Assembly (NCBI GenBank): GCA_949840935.1 | Contig: CATKXX010000033.1 | Coordinates: 1 to 32,537, forward strand | Source: an uncultured Acetatifactor sp. | Lineage (GTDB): Bacteria; Bacillota; Clostridia; Lachnospirales; Lachnospiraceae | Direction of reading: 5' to 3' | DNA: 32,537 bases | Shown here: piece after piece, positions 25,401-32,491 of the stretch | Layout of the letters: every line of letters starts with the position of its first letter | How positions within the stretch are numbered: the first letter of the stretch is position 1 | Made by a program: the position numbers and the translations under genes | The notes under the pieces: generated by a model | What the model was told of the DNA's origin: nothing | Database searches by the model: none | The model's input: the letters and a program-made list of their open reading frames with translations, nothing else

Positions 25401-27030
25401 CAGGACACGCCATTCCACCCCCGGGGTATCCCTGATTTCCCCGCCCCCTCACCATGACATCTATTCCATCGAGGATCTGGCACAGCTGATCTACGATCTG
25501 AAAAACGCCAATAAGGACGCCCGGATTTCCGTCAAGCTGGTGTCCGAGGCGGGGGTGGGCACTGTGGCGGCAGGCGTGGCCAAGGCGGGGGCCCAGGTGA
25601 TCCTGGTGTCCGGCTACGACGGGGGCACGGGAGCCGCCCCGAAAAGCTCCATCCACAATGCGGGCCTGCCCTGGGAGCTGGGACTGGCGGAGACCCATCA
25701 GACCCTGATTATGAACGGCCTGCGCAGCAAGGTTCGCATTGAGACCGACGGGAAGCTGATGAGCGGAAGGGACGTGGCCATCGCCGCCATCCTCGGGGCG
25801 GAGGAATTCGGCTTTGCCACCGCTCCCCTGGTGACCATGGGCTGCGTGATGATGCGGGTCTGCAACCTGGATACCTGCCCTGTGGGGGTGGCCACTCAGA
25901 ATCCGGAACTGCGGAAGAATTTCCGGGGAAAGCCGGAGTATGTGGAAAACTTTATGAGATTTATCGCTCAGGAGCTGAGGGAATACATGGCGGCCCTGGG
26001 AGTTAAGACGGTGGATGAGCTGGTGGGACGCACCGGCCTGCTCCGCGTCCGGGAGAATTTAAGCGGAAGGCTGCAGGAGGTTGACCTGTCCCGGATTTTA
26101 TCCAATCCCTATGAGGGAAGCGGGGTAAAGCAGACCTTTGACCCGAAGCAGGTGTATGACTTTGGGCTGGAAAAGACCCTGGACGAGAGGGTGCTCTTGA
26201 AGCAGTTAAAGAAGGCCATGGAATCCGGGCAGAAGCGGAGCATCGAGGTGGACGTGACCAACACGGACCGCACCTTCGGCGCCATTCTGGGAAGCGAGAT
26301 CACGAAAAGGCTGGGGGATGACCTGGAGGAGGATACCTACCGCGTCCTGTGCAGGGGAGCGGGGGGACAGTCCTTCGGCGCGTTTATTCCAAAGGGCCTT
26401 ACCCTGGAGCTGGTGGGAGATTCCAACGACTACTTCGGAAAGGGCCTTTCCGGCGGCAAGCTCATCGTATACCCGCCCAAAGGGAGCAGCTTTGACCCTT
26501 CCGAGAACATTGTCATAGGCAATGTGGCCCTGTACGGCGCCACCAGCGGCAAAGCCTTTATCAACGGCGTGGCGGGGGAGCGGTTCTGCGTCCGCAATTC
26601 CGGCGCTGTGGCAGTGGTGGAGGGCGTGGGCGACCACGGCTGCGAGTACATGACCGGCGGGAGGGTGGTGGTGCTGGGCCCCACCGGCAAGAACTTCGCC
26701 GCGGGCATGAGCGGCGGGATCGCCTATGTGCTGGACGAGGGCAACGACCTGTACAAGAGGCTGAACAAGGAGATGGTTTCCTCCGGTGAGATTACCTCCA
26801 AGTATGATGTGCTGGAGCTGAAAGGGATGATCCAGGAGCATGTGGCGCTGACCAACTCCGGGAAGGGCAAGCGGATCCTGGAGGACTTTGAGGCGTACCT
26901 GCCCAAATTTAAAAAGATTATCCCCCACGATTACGAGCGCGTCCTCAAGACCATCGTGCAGATGGAGGAGAAGGGGCTGAGCGCGGAGCAGGCACAGATC
27001 GAGGCGTTTTATGCCAATACACGGAAATAA
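22483..27030 (+). CDS. gltB: Glutamate synthase large subunit
   Basis: The large subunit releases ammonia from glutamine and channels it to 2-oxoglutarate, giving glutamate. At 1515 aa it has the usual length. Order: class II glutamine amidotransferase (nucleophile Cys23 in HDNCGIGAC, exposed after removal of a 22-residue propeptide), central domain, FMN-binding synthase domain (GAMSYGSISKEAHETMA, GEGGEEPER, GYDGGTGAAPKSS), the [3Fe-4S] cysteines C-x5-C-x4-C (1121, 1127, 1132), and the C-terminal GxGxG beta-helix (CRGAGGQSFGAF). I chose ATG 22483 because GAGG is six nt upstream. Two earlier ATGs (22471, 22477) lie in or against that site. Its own promoter, terminator-bearing leader and dyad lie upstream. 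gltD follows after a 144-bp structured element, so the two subunits are probably made from one transcript. Confidence 0.97.
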   Translation: MFDVKREIPQAPLYREAFEHDNCGIGACVNIRGQKSRATVENALKIVENLEHRAGKDAEGKTGDGVGILTQIPHKFFARVCKALGIGIGGEREYGIGMFFFPQEELRRNQAKKMFEIIVEKEGLEFLGWREVPTFPNVLGHKAVECMPCIMQGFVKKPANVGKGLEFDRKLYIARRLFEQSSDDTYVVSFSSRTIVYKGMFLVGQLRTFYADLQSGDYESAIAMVHSRFSTNTNPSWERAHPNRLMVHNGEINTIRGNADKMHAREENMESEYLKGHMHKVLPAINKTGSDSAMLDNTLEFLVMSGMDLPLAVMIAIPEPWANDKAMSQTKRDFYQYYATMMEPWDGPASILFSDGDIMGAVLDRNGLRPSRYLITEDDTLILSSEVGVLEIDPAKIRVKERLRPGKMLLVDTVQGKVVTDGELKEKYASRQPYGEWLDNNLVFLKDLNIPNLRVPEYTHEERQRMQKAFGYTYDELKTSILPMAKNGGEAIAAMGVDTPLPVLSRTHHPLFHYFKQLFAQVTNPPIDAIREEIVTSTTVYIGTEGNILKEIPGNCNMLRVNNPILTNTDLLKIKNMKAEGFRVEVVPITYYKNTSLERAIDRLYVEVDRAYRDGVNILILSDRGVDENHVPIPSLLAVSALNQYLVRTKKRTRVALILESGEPREVHHFATLLGYGACAINPYLAQESIRELIDNHMLDKDYYAAVNDYNNAVLHGIVKIASKMGISTIQSYQGSQIFEAIGIAPEVINKYFCNTVSRVGGITLKDIEAQVDELHSMAFDPLGLGNDLTLDSPGHHKARSGGDEHLYNPATIHMLQESTRRGDYNMFKQYTAMVNDETCVRNLRGLLDFHYPKKGIDIEQVEPVESIVTRFKTGAMSYGSISKEAHETMAIAMNRLHGKSNSGEGGEEPERLTVGSDGLNRCSAIKQVASGRFGVTSRYLVSAKEIQIKMAQGAKPGEGGHLPGGKVYPWIARTRHSTPGVSLISPPPHHDIYSIEDLAQLIYDLKNANKDARISVKLVSEAGVGTVAAGVAKAGAQVILVSGYDGGTGAAPKSSIHNAGLPWELGLAETHQTLIMNGLRSKVRIETDGKLMSGRDVAIAAILGAEEFGFATAPLVTMGCVMMRVCNLDTCPVGVATQNPELRKNFRGKPEYVENFMRFIAQELREYMAALGVKTVDELVGRTGLLRVRENLSGRLQEVDLSRILSNPYEGSGVKQTFDPKQVYDFGLEKTLDERVLLKQLKKAMESGQKRSIEVDVTNTDRTFGAILGSEITKRLGDDLEEDTYRVLCRGAGGQSFGAFIPKGLTLELVGDSNDYFGKGLSGGKLIVYPPKGSSFDPSENIVIGNVALYGATSGKAFINGVAGERFCVRNSGAVAVVEGVGDHGCEYMTGGRVVVLGPTGKNFAAGMSGGIAYVLDEGNDLYKRLNKEMVSSGEITSKYDVLELKGMIQEHVALTNSGKGKRILEDFEAYLPKFKKIIPHDYERVLKTIVQMEEKGLSAEQAQIEAFYANTRK

Positions 27031-27052
27031 GTTTGTAAATGAACTCAGTCAC

Positions 27053-27196
27053 GCCGGCTGGCCGCGGCAGGTCTCTTTTTTCAACGCGCTTTCGCTCGAT
27101 TCCGGACGCAGCGGACACGTAAGACGCCAAAGTACGGCGTCTAAGTGCCGGCGTCCTCCAACGGTTTCAAAAAGAGACCTGCCGTGGCCAGCCGGC
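27053..27196. repeat. 144-bp inverted-repeat element between gltB and gltD
   Basis: A 28-bp left arm (27053-27080, starting GCCGGCTGGCC) and right arm (27169-27196) are inverted copies with one mismatch. The 88-nt interior folds again: GGACGC/GCGTCC, CGG-a-CAC/GTGCCG, and AGACGCC (27122-27128) with GGCGTCT (27136-27142). In RNA this would be one long branched hairpin. It may be a MITE-like or other repetitive intergenic element, or a processing or attenuation structure setting the GltB:GltD ratio. No open frame in it looks real. Confidence 0.85.
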
Positions 27197-27259
27197 TGAT
27201 TCGTGAAAGGTATTGGACAAAAATGATATCTTACAACTAGAGTAGGAGGTATGAAAGAG

Positions 27260-28753
27260 ATGGGAAAACCGACCGGGTTTATGGATTATAAAAGGGAAGT
27301 CAGTGCGGAGGAGGATCCGAAGGAGCGTATAAAGCATTTTAACGAATTCCACGAACATCTGCCAAAGGAGGAGCAGCAGCTGCAGGGGGCCAGGTGTATG
27401 GAATGCGGGGTGCCTTTCTGCCAGTCGGGAATGATGATCAGCGGGATGGCCAGCGGGTGTCCCCTGCACAATCTGGTTCCCGAGTGGAACGACCTGGTGT
27501 ATCATGGGAATTGGCAGCAGGCATACAACCGCTTAAAGAAGACCAACAATTTCCCGGAGTTTACCTCCAGGGTGTGCCCCGCGCTCTGCGAGGCGGCCTG
27601 CACCTGCGGGCTCAACGGGGATCCGGTGTCCACGAAAGAGAACGAGTATGCCATTATTGAAAACGCCTACAGCGAGGGCTACGCTGCGGCCAACCCGCCC
27701 AGGGTCCGCACCGGGAAGAAGGTGGCGGTCATCGGCAGCGGGCCCTCCGGCCTGGCGGCGGCGGATCAGCTCAACAGAAGGGGGCATCTGGTGACGGTGT
27801 ACGAGCGCTCCGACCGCGTGGGAGGGCTCCTCATGTACGGCATTCCCAATATGAAGCTGGAGAAGCGGATTGTGGAGAGGAAGCGGAAGATCATGGAGGA
27901 GGAGGGGATCACCTTTGTCACCGGGACGGATGTGGGCAAGGATATCAAGGCCGATAAGCTGCTCCACGATTTTGACCGGGTGATCCTGGCCTGCGGCGCT
28001 TCCAATCCCAGGGATATCAAGGCTCCCGGGAGGGACGCCAAAGGGATTTACTTTGCGGTGGATTTTCTGAAGGCCAATACAAAGAGCCTGCTGGATTCCG
28101 GTTTCGGGGATAAAAAGTATGTGGACACAAAGGGGAAGCATGTGGTCATTATCGGCGGCGGCGACACGGGCAACGACTGTGTGGGTACTTCCATCCGTCA
28201 CGGCGCAAAGAGCGTGACCCAGATCGAGATGATGCCCAAGGCCCCGGACAGCCGGGCACAGAACAATCCCTGGCCGGAATGGCCCAAGGTCTGCAAGACG
28301 GACTACGGCCAGCAGGAGGCCGTCGCCCTGTATGGCCACGACCCGAGAATCTACGAGTCCACGGTGAAGGAATTCGTGAAGGATAAGAACGGGAACCTGA
28401 AGGCGGTGAAGATCGTAAAGCTTCTGTGGGAGAAGGACGAGGCCACCGGGCGCATGAGCATGAAGGAGGAGGCGGGCAGCGAGCAGGAAATCCCTGCGGA
28501 TATCGTGCTGATCGCGGCGGGCTTCCTGGGAACCCAGGGCTATGTGGCGGAGGCCTTCGGCGTGGAATTAAACGAGCGCACCAATGTGAAGACGGCGGCC
28601 GGAGAATACCGCACCAGCCGGGAGAATGTCTTTGTCACCGGGGATATGCACCGGGGTCAGTCCCTGGTGGTCTGGGCCATCAGGGAGGGCAGGGAAGCCG
28701 CCAGGGCCGTGGACGAGAGCCTGATGGGGTATTCTAACCTGGTGGTGCAGTAG
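27260..28753 (+). CDS. gltD: Glutamate synthase small subunit (NADPH-dependent)
   Basis: The small subunit takes electrons from NAD(P)H through FAD and iron-sulphur clusters to GltB. The N-terminal ferredoxin-like part has cysteine motifs CMECGVPFC, CPLHN and CPALCEAACTCG for two [4Fe-4S] clusters. FAD binding is at VIGSGPSGLAAADQL, with the YERSDRVGGLLMYGIPNMKL block. The NADPH site is VIIGGGDTGNDC, and the C-terminal FAD part has VFVTGDMHRGQSLVVWAI. At 497 aa it has normal length. The start at 27260 is set by AGGAGG (27244-27249) ten nt upstream; the ATG at 27251 is only one nt from it. MGKPTGF is also the usual family N-terminus. Confidence 0.96.
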   Translation: MGKPTGFMDYKREVSAEEDPKERIKHFNEFHEHLPKEEQQLQGARCMECGVPFCQSGMMISGMASGCPLHNLVPEWNDLVYHGNWQQAYNRLKKTNNFPEFTSRVCPALCEAACTCGLNGDPVSTKENEYAIIENAYSEGYAAANPPRVRTGKKVAVIGSGPSGLAAADQLNRRGHLVTVYERSDRVGGLLMYGIPNMKLEKRIVERKRKIMEEEGITFVTGTDVGKDIKADKLLHDFDRVILACGASNPRDIKAPGRDAKGIYFAVDFLKANTKSLLDSGFGDKKYVDTKGKHVVIIGGGDTGNDCVGTSIRHGAKSVTQIEMMPKAPDSRAQNNPWPEWPKVCKTDYGQQEAVALYGHDPRIYESTVKEFVKDKNGNLKAVKIVKLLWEKDEATGRMSMKEEAGSEQEIPADIVLIAAGFLGTQGYVAEAFGVELNERTNVKTAAGEYRTSRENVFVTGDMHRGQSLVVWAIREGREAARAVDESLMGYSNLVVQ

Positions 28754-28771
28754 GGTGTGTGCTCTGGGAAA

Positions 28772-28817
28772 TGCCGGGGAACCAGTGCTGCGGCAATGCA
28801 GGATGGATGCCCCGGCA
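28772..28817 (+). other. 8-bp inverted repeat downstream of gltD
   Basis: TGCCGGGG (28772-28779) and CCCCGGCA (28810-28817) could form a hairpin with a 30-nt loop. A competing pair CGGCAA/TTGCCG exists. There is no T-run, so calling it the gltBD terminator is tentative. Confidence 0.35.
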
Positions 28818-29081
28818 GCTTGCCGCGCATGACAAACAAATACAACTGAGAAAGGGACTTCCTCAATCCTTAAAAGGCTATGACAGTGACGGTTATAGTC
28901 TTTTTCCAATTTTGGAACAAAAAGAGAAATACCAAACAATAGTATTCCGCAATCCAATCTCGCGACAATAAGCGGCACATTGAAGAAAGGAAACGTCTTG
29001 TCAGAAAAAATGTGTGCGGATCAAAAAGCTCTGCCGTCGCTGTTTTGAATTGACAATCTGTTTTCGCTGCATATATGACAT

Positions 29082-29110
29082 TTTCAAATAAATTGCTTTC
29101 AAATAAATTG
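29082..29110. repeat. 14-bp direct repeat upstream of the araC-type promoter
   Basis: TTTCAAATAAATTG occurs at 29082-29095 and 29097-29110, one nt apart (15-bp period). It ends about 22 nt before the -35 box, so it may be a regulator binding site, perhaps for the AraC-type protein itself. Confidence 0.5.
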
Positions 29111-29131
29111 ACAGAGAGCCGCCCTATACTA

Positions 29132-29160
29132 TTGATACAATTTGTTGAAACACCTATACT
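29132..29160 (+). promoter_or_regulatory. Promoter of the araC-type gene
   Basis: TTGATA (29132-29137), 17-nt spacer, TATACT (29155-29160). Predicted start near 29167, about 94 nt before the ATG at 29261. Confidence 0.65.
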
Positions 29161-29260
29161 ATATAGTGTACAGCTTTTTCCCGCAAAGTGAGTAATCTGC
29201 TGATTGAAAAAATAAATCTGAAAACAGACTGAATGATGCAATGTGAAAGAGGAATCTTGT

Positions 29261-30184
29261 ATGAAGAATGTATATAAACTTGAATTTCATTCGGGAAGCA
29301 AAGAAGAATTATTGCCTGATTTTGAATCTGAATTTCCGTATATTGCGTCTAATGCGGAACTTGACAAATATGTCGGGCGTTCTGCGCCGTGGCATTGGCA
29401 TAAGGCAATAGAGCTTTTTTATATGGAAAGCGGCACATTGGAATATTACACGCCGAAAAAGAAATTGTCCTTTTCGGCAGGCTCCGGGGGTTTTATCAAT
29501 TCAAATGTCCTTCACATGACTAAGGCTGTTTCCAGGACAGAAAAAAATATACAGCGGCTGCATATTTTTGACACAGCCCTCATTTCCGGAAACTATGGGA
29601 GCAGAATTGAGAAAAAGTATGTTATGCCAATTACTGCAAATCCCCGGATTGAAATATATGCTTTCCACCCCGATCATTTTATACACGCAGATATACTGGA
29701 TTTGATAAAACAGACTTTTACCTTATGCGAGAATGACATTGGATATGAGATAAAGATAAGGGAGGCCCTGTCCCAAATATGGCTAAAGCTTTTTGAGCTG
29801 TTTTCTGCTTCATTTGATGAGAAAGGAAAATATGATAAAAATGACGAAAGGCTTAAGAAGATGTTAATTTACATACACGAACATTTTGCGGATAAAATTG
29901 CGGTTTCAGAACTTGCCGCAGTTGCATGTTTAAGCGAAAGGGAATGCTTCAGGCTGTTTCAAAGCTATTTGCATACAACGCCCACAAAGTACATCCAAAG
30001 TTACCGTTTGCAGGAAGCCTGTGAAATGCTCATAAATGGTCAGGACACAATTACAGACATTGGACATGCCTGCGGGTTGGGAAACAGCAGCTATTTTGGC
30101 AAGATTTTCCGTGAATACCAAAACTGCACTCCTATAGAATATCGGAAGAAATGGCAGGATAGTCATATCTTATGTCCGAAATAA
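29261..30184 (+). CDS. AraC family transcriptional regulator
   Basis: A 307-aa two-domain regulator. The N-terminal half is a cupin-like sensor (APWHWHKAIELFYMESG, then a beta-rich stretch to INSNVLHMT), as in sugar-responsive AraC proteins. The C-terminal 100 residues hold two helix-turn-helix motifs: KIAVSELAAVACLSERECF and DTITDIGHACGLGNSSYF, with GKIFREYQNCTPIEYRKKW at the end. ATG 29261 is preferred because AAAGAGGA lies about eight nt upstream; a GTG at 29243 has no such site. Codon use is AT-rich, unlike gltD before it. The acetyltransferase gene follows after 75 nt and is a plausible target. Inducer unknown. Confidence 0.9.
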   Translation: MKNVYKLEFHSGSKEELLPDFESEFPYIASNAELDKYVGRSAPWHWHKAIELFYMESGTLEYYTPKKKLSFSAGSGGFINSNVLHMTKAVSRTEKNIQRLHIFDTALISGNYGSRIEKKYVMPITANPRIEIYAFHPDHFIHADILDLIKQTFTLCENDIGYEIKIREALSQIWLKLFELFSASFDEKGKYDKNDERLKKMLIYIHEHFADKIAVSELAAVACLSERECFRLFQSYLHTTPTKYIQSYRLQEACEMLINGQDTITDIGHACGLGNSSYFGKIFREYQNCTPIEYRKKWQDSHILCPK

Positions 30185-30259
30185 AATAGATAAATAAAAA
30201 ACTCCGCGTTATAATGATATATGGTACGGATTTTGTCATATCATTTTAAGGAGGACGCC

Positions 30260-30850
30260 ATGTTTTACGAAGCCACAGATTTTTTGGAGACCGCAGATCA
30301 GGAGACTCTGCATATTATTTCCGATGCAAGGAAACTTACAAGAGAATACTATTTTACGGATTATGATGATACAAAAAGAAAAAATGAGATTTTGAAAGAA
30401 CTGTTGGGAGCTGTTGGGAGAAATGTTGCCATTGATGTCCCGCTTCATTGTGACTATGGAAAAAATATATTTCTTGGTGATGATGTCGTTATAAATATGA
30501 ATTGTACCTTTGTAGACAATAAGCCCATACGGATTGGCAATCGGGTATTGATAGCGTCCAATGTTCAGTTTTATACATCTTCCCATCCTGTTTTACCACA
30601 GGAGCGTCTCGTTCCGGACTGGGAAGAAACCGGGACAACTTTTTTCAGAACTTATGCCCGTTCCATTGAAATACAGGACAATGTATGGATTGGAGGGGGA
30701 AGCATTATTTTAGCCGGCGTAACAATCGGTGAAAACAGCGTGGTTGGAGCAGGAAGTGTTATTACCCGTTCTATTCCCGCAAATTGTGTTGCTGTCGGAA
30801 ACCCGTGTAAAGTTATTCGCCGTTTTGCAGAGGAAAGAGGAAAAGCATAA
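30260..30850 (+). CDS. Sugar O-acetyltransferase, LacA/Maa/NodL type
   Basis: A 196-aa left-handed beta-helix enzyme that moves acetyl from acetyl-CoA to a sugar hydroxyl. The N-terminal helical cap (DARKLTREYYFTDYDDTKRK) is the Maa-type domain. Hexapeptide repeats follow: IDVPLHCDYGKNIFLGDDVV, INMNCTFVD, IRIGNRVLIASNVQF, IEIQDNVWIGGGSIILAGV and IGENSVVGAGSVIT. The catalytic His is likely in YTSSHPV. AAGGAGG lies five nt before ATG 30260. An upstream ATG at 30221 lacks a site. An AATGATAT/ATATCATT inverted repeat (30213-30245) lies just before the Shine-Dalgarno. The stop overlaps by one base the ATG of a broken HAD gene. The natural acceptor sugar cannot be told. Confidence 0.9.
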   Translation: MFYEATDFLETADQETLHIISDARKLTREYYFTDYDDTKRKNEILKELLGAVGRNVAIDVPLHCDYGKNIFLGDDVVINMNCTFVDNKPIRIGNRVLIASNVQFYTSSHPVLPQERLVPDWEETGTTFFRTYARSIEIQDNVWIGGGSIILAGVTIGENSVVGAGSVITRSIPANCVAVGNPCKVIRRFAEERGKA

Positions 30851-30936
30851 TGAAATATCAACATATTGTTTTTGATATTGATGGGACTCTTATCAACACA
30901 GAGCATGCAATTTTGTACTCTTCGGTATCGTCATAG
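30850..30936 (+). pseudogene. Truncated HAD hydrolase fragment
   Basis: From an ATG that overlaps the acetyltransferase stop (ATAATG), 28 codons encode a clear HAD motif I, HIVFDIDGTLINTEHA, and then hit a stop. Family members are about 200 aa, so most of the gene is gone. The following 70 nt read IELDVHTYKAFDYWND in another frame and may be a remnant. The gene was probably the third member of the acetyltransferase operon before a deletion joined it to the Nudix gene. Confidence 0.7.
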
Positions 30937-31005
30937 AACTTGATGTTCATACATACAAAGCGTTTGATTATTGGAATGATATTAACTGGCAGACAAGGAG
31001 GACAC

Positions 31006-31644
31006 ATGGATAATAATGAGAAGGGCATTCATAATGAAAAATGGCTGCAATGGGCAGTAGAATTACAAAGTCTGGCACAGGCAGGAATTTTCTATGGAAA
31101 GGACGTTTTTGACCGAGAACGCTATGAAAGAATCAGGGAAATTGCGGCAGAAATGATTTCTTATAAAACAGATATTTCACTGGATAAGGTCAAAAATCTG
31201 TTTTGTAACGAAATTGGGTATCAAACACCTAAACTTGACTGCCGTGCCGCTGTTTTTCAAAATGATAAAATTTTGCTGGTACAAGAGAAAAACGGAACAT
31301 GGTCATTGCCTGGAGGCTGGGTTGACGTTAATGTTTCCGTGAAAGAAAATGTGATGAAAGAAGTAAAAGAAGAAGCGGGTTTAGAGGTAACGGCTGATAT
31401 GGTTATTGCCGTACAGGACAGGGAAAAGCATAATTTACCTGTTTATGCCTATAAGGTGTGCAAAATATTTGTATTATGTTCCGTCATAGGGGGCGGGTTT
31501 CAATCTAATATAGAAACCATATCGAGCAACTACTTTGGAATGAACGAGCTGCCTGTCCTTGCAACAGAAAAAAATAATGAGGAACAGATAAAGATGTGCT
31601 TTGAAGCATATCAGTCTGAAAACTGGAAAACATTTTTTGATTAG
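31006..31644 (+). CDS. Nudix hydrolase with N-terminal Nudix-associated domain
   Basis: A 212-aa protein that probably cleaves a nucleoside-diphosphate-linked substrate such as ADP-ribose. Residues 1 to about 70 (WLQWAVELQSLAQAGIFYG) match the helical domain seen at the N-terminus of one clostridial/bacillar Nudix group. The Nudix fold begins at LDCRAAVFQNDKILLVQEKNGTW, with the box LPGGWVDVNVSVKENVMKEV then KEEAGL. The metal-binding KEEAG glutamates are intact. The usual first Glu is Val and the usual Arg is Lys, as in this subgroup. AGGAGG lies five nt before ATG 31006. Codon use is AT-rich, like the neighbouring acquired genes. It follows the broken HAD gene and ends before transposon debris. 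Confidence 0.88.
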   Translation: MDNNEKGIHNEKWLQWAVELQSLAQAGIFYGKDVFDRERYERIREIAAEMISYKTDISLDKVKNLFCNEIGYQTPKLDCRAAVFQNDKILLVQEKNGTWSLPGGWVDVNVSVKENVMKEVKEEAGLEVTADMVIAVQDREKHNLPVYAYKVCKIFVLCSVIGGGFQSNIETISSNYFGMNELPVLATEKNNEEQIKMCFEAYQSENWKTFFD

Positions 31645-31774
31645 TATTTACAGTTTATTGGCGTTATTTCATTTCAGGAATTTACTGGAAATCTGGCAAT
31701 AATAACAGATTATATATAGAAGCCAGAGGCTTTTCTCTCCGGCATCACATCAGGACGGAAAAGGATTGCATGAC

Positions 31775-31800
31775 AAAAAAGCAGGTTTACATCTGCTTCC
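31775..31800 (-). terminator. Intrinsic terminator of the transposase remnant
   Basis: On the minus strand AAGCAG, an 8-nt loop, CTGCTT and a T-run form a short terminator 11 nt after the stop of the transposase fragment, suggesting that this end of the insertion sequence is original. Confidence 0.6.
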
Positions 31801-31810
31801 TAAAAATGTT

Positions 31811-31980
31811 TTATAGATATCGATGGGACTGCTTTATGACAGTATGACCGATGAGGGCTTCCGTCATATTGTAAGCGATTAGCTTCGCCCATATTTTCTG
31901 CTTCATATATTCCGGCTTGTAGGCATGGAAGTTGCTCAAGCCAATGGTATATTTAAGTTTGCGGAAGGAACCTTCCTGAC
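31811..31980 (-). pseudogene. 3' fragment of an IS4-type transposase
   Basis: On the minus strand about 55 codons read EGSFRKLKYTIGLSNFHAYK, then PEYMKQKIWAKLIAYNMTEA, ending in a TAA at 31811. This is the C-terminal region of IS4-type DDE transposases, where the E of E-x-x-F-R-x-L-K-Y is the third catalytic acid. Upstream of 31980 the homology stops, and the frame continues only as antisense of the excisionase gene, so the N-terminal and central parts are lost. The 31645-31774 gap before it holds no gene that I can support. Confidence 0.75.
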
Positions 31981-32057
31981 AAGCCCTTTGGAGTGGATGT
32001 CCTTTGTGCGGAAAAGGAAGCATTGTCCCTTCTCCATCACATGGGCCAGAGGATTGA

Positions 32058-32273
32058 ATGAACAACATTAAAATGGGCTTAACCATTGAGGAAGCCGCCG
32101 AATGTACGGGCATCGGCAGGAACACCATGCGGAAGCTGGTGGACTGGGGCAAGCTGCCCGTCCTTAAAGTCGGGCGCAAGGCGATTATCCGCAGAGATAC
32201 GCTGGAGCGTTTTATGACTGCCAATCAGGGCAGGAACCTGCTCAGTCAGAACGATGTACGCAGGGTGGAATAA
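32058..32273 (+). CDS. Excisionase-like small helix-turn-helix protein
   Basis: A 71-aa protein of the excisionase/MerR-like winged-helix class (LTIEEAAECTGIGRNTMRKL, then LPVLKVGRKAIIRRDTLERF). Such proteins bend DNA and steer tyrosine integrases toward excision in Tn916-like elements. AGAGG lies five nt upstream of the ATG. No integrase follows in the remaining 264 nt, so either it lies beyond the window or the gene is an orphan of a decayed element. Just upstream, 31997-32056 reads GCPLCGKGSIVPSPSHGPED and then stops, possibly the end of another broken element gene. Composition is more GC-rich than the Nudix region. Confidence 0.75.
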   Translation: MNNIKMGLTIEEAAECTGIGRNTMRKLVDWGKLPVLKVGRKAIIRRDTLERFMTANQGRNLLSQNDVRRVE

Positions 32274-32432
32274 CCGTCCTTTAAGCCCTCGGCGTTTGAG
32301 AGCGAAATATACCCCTCGCACAAATTTCCGATTGTGATTTGATGATTTTTAAGGGAAACATTAGCTGTTATATTTTGTTATTATAATCTCCGCTAACCCT
32401 TGAAAACACTCAATGTCATTAACTTAAGGAAA

Positions 32433-32491
32433 AGAACAATACCGGATGTCTTTACACCCATTCATGGGATAAAAACATCCGGTATTGTTCT
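32433..32491. repeat. 17-bp perfect inverted repeat near the window end
   Basis: AGAACAATACCGGATGT (32433-32449) and ACATCCGGTATTGTTCT (32475-32491) are perfect inverted copies with a 25-nt loop that itself contains CCAT/ATGG. It could be a strong RNA hairpin or part of a mobile-element end. No gene is seen in 32274-32537. Confidence 0.8.

Larger units (their letters stand above)
28818..29260. other. AT-rich non-coding junction between gltD and the araC-type gene
   Basis: Base composition drops from GC-rich to AT-rich near 28,850, marking a likely insertion boundary. A short plus-strand frame ending at 28971 (from about LRKGLPQSLKGYDSDGYSLF) looks protein-like but lacks a start and ribosome binding site and may be a gene remnant. 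A weaker promoter candidate is TTGACA (29050-29055), 18 nt, TATGAC (29074-29079). Confidence 0.5.

Noticed and set aside
27011..27199. Short plus- and minus-strand frames across the gltB-gltD gap
   Set aside because: They lie inside the inverted-repeat element, and their reading is explained by the palindrome; no ribosome binding site fits.
31811..32224. The full 137-codon minus-strand frame as one intact gene
   Set aside because: Only the last ~55 codons match a transposase. The earlier part is antisense of the excisionase gene and unrelated.
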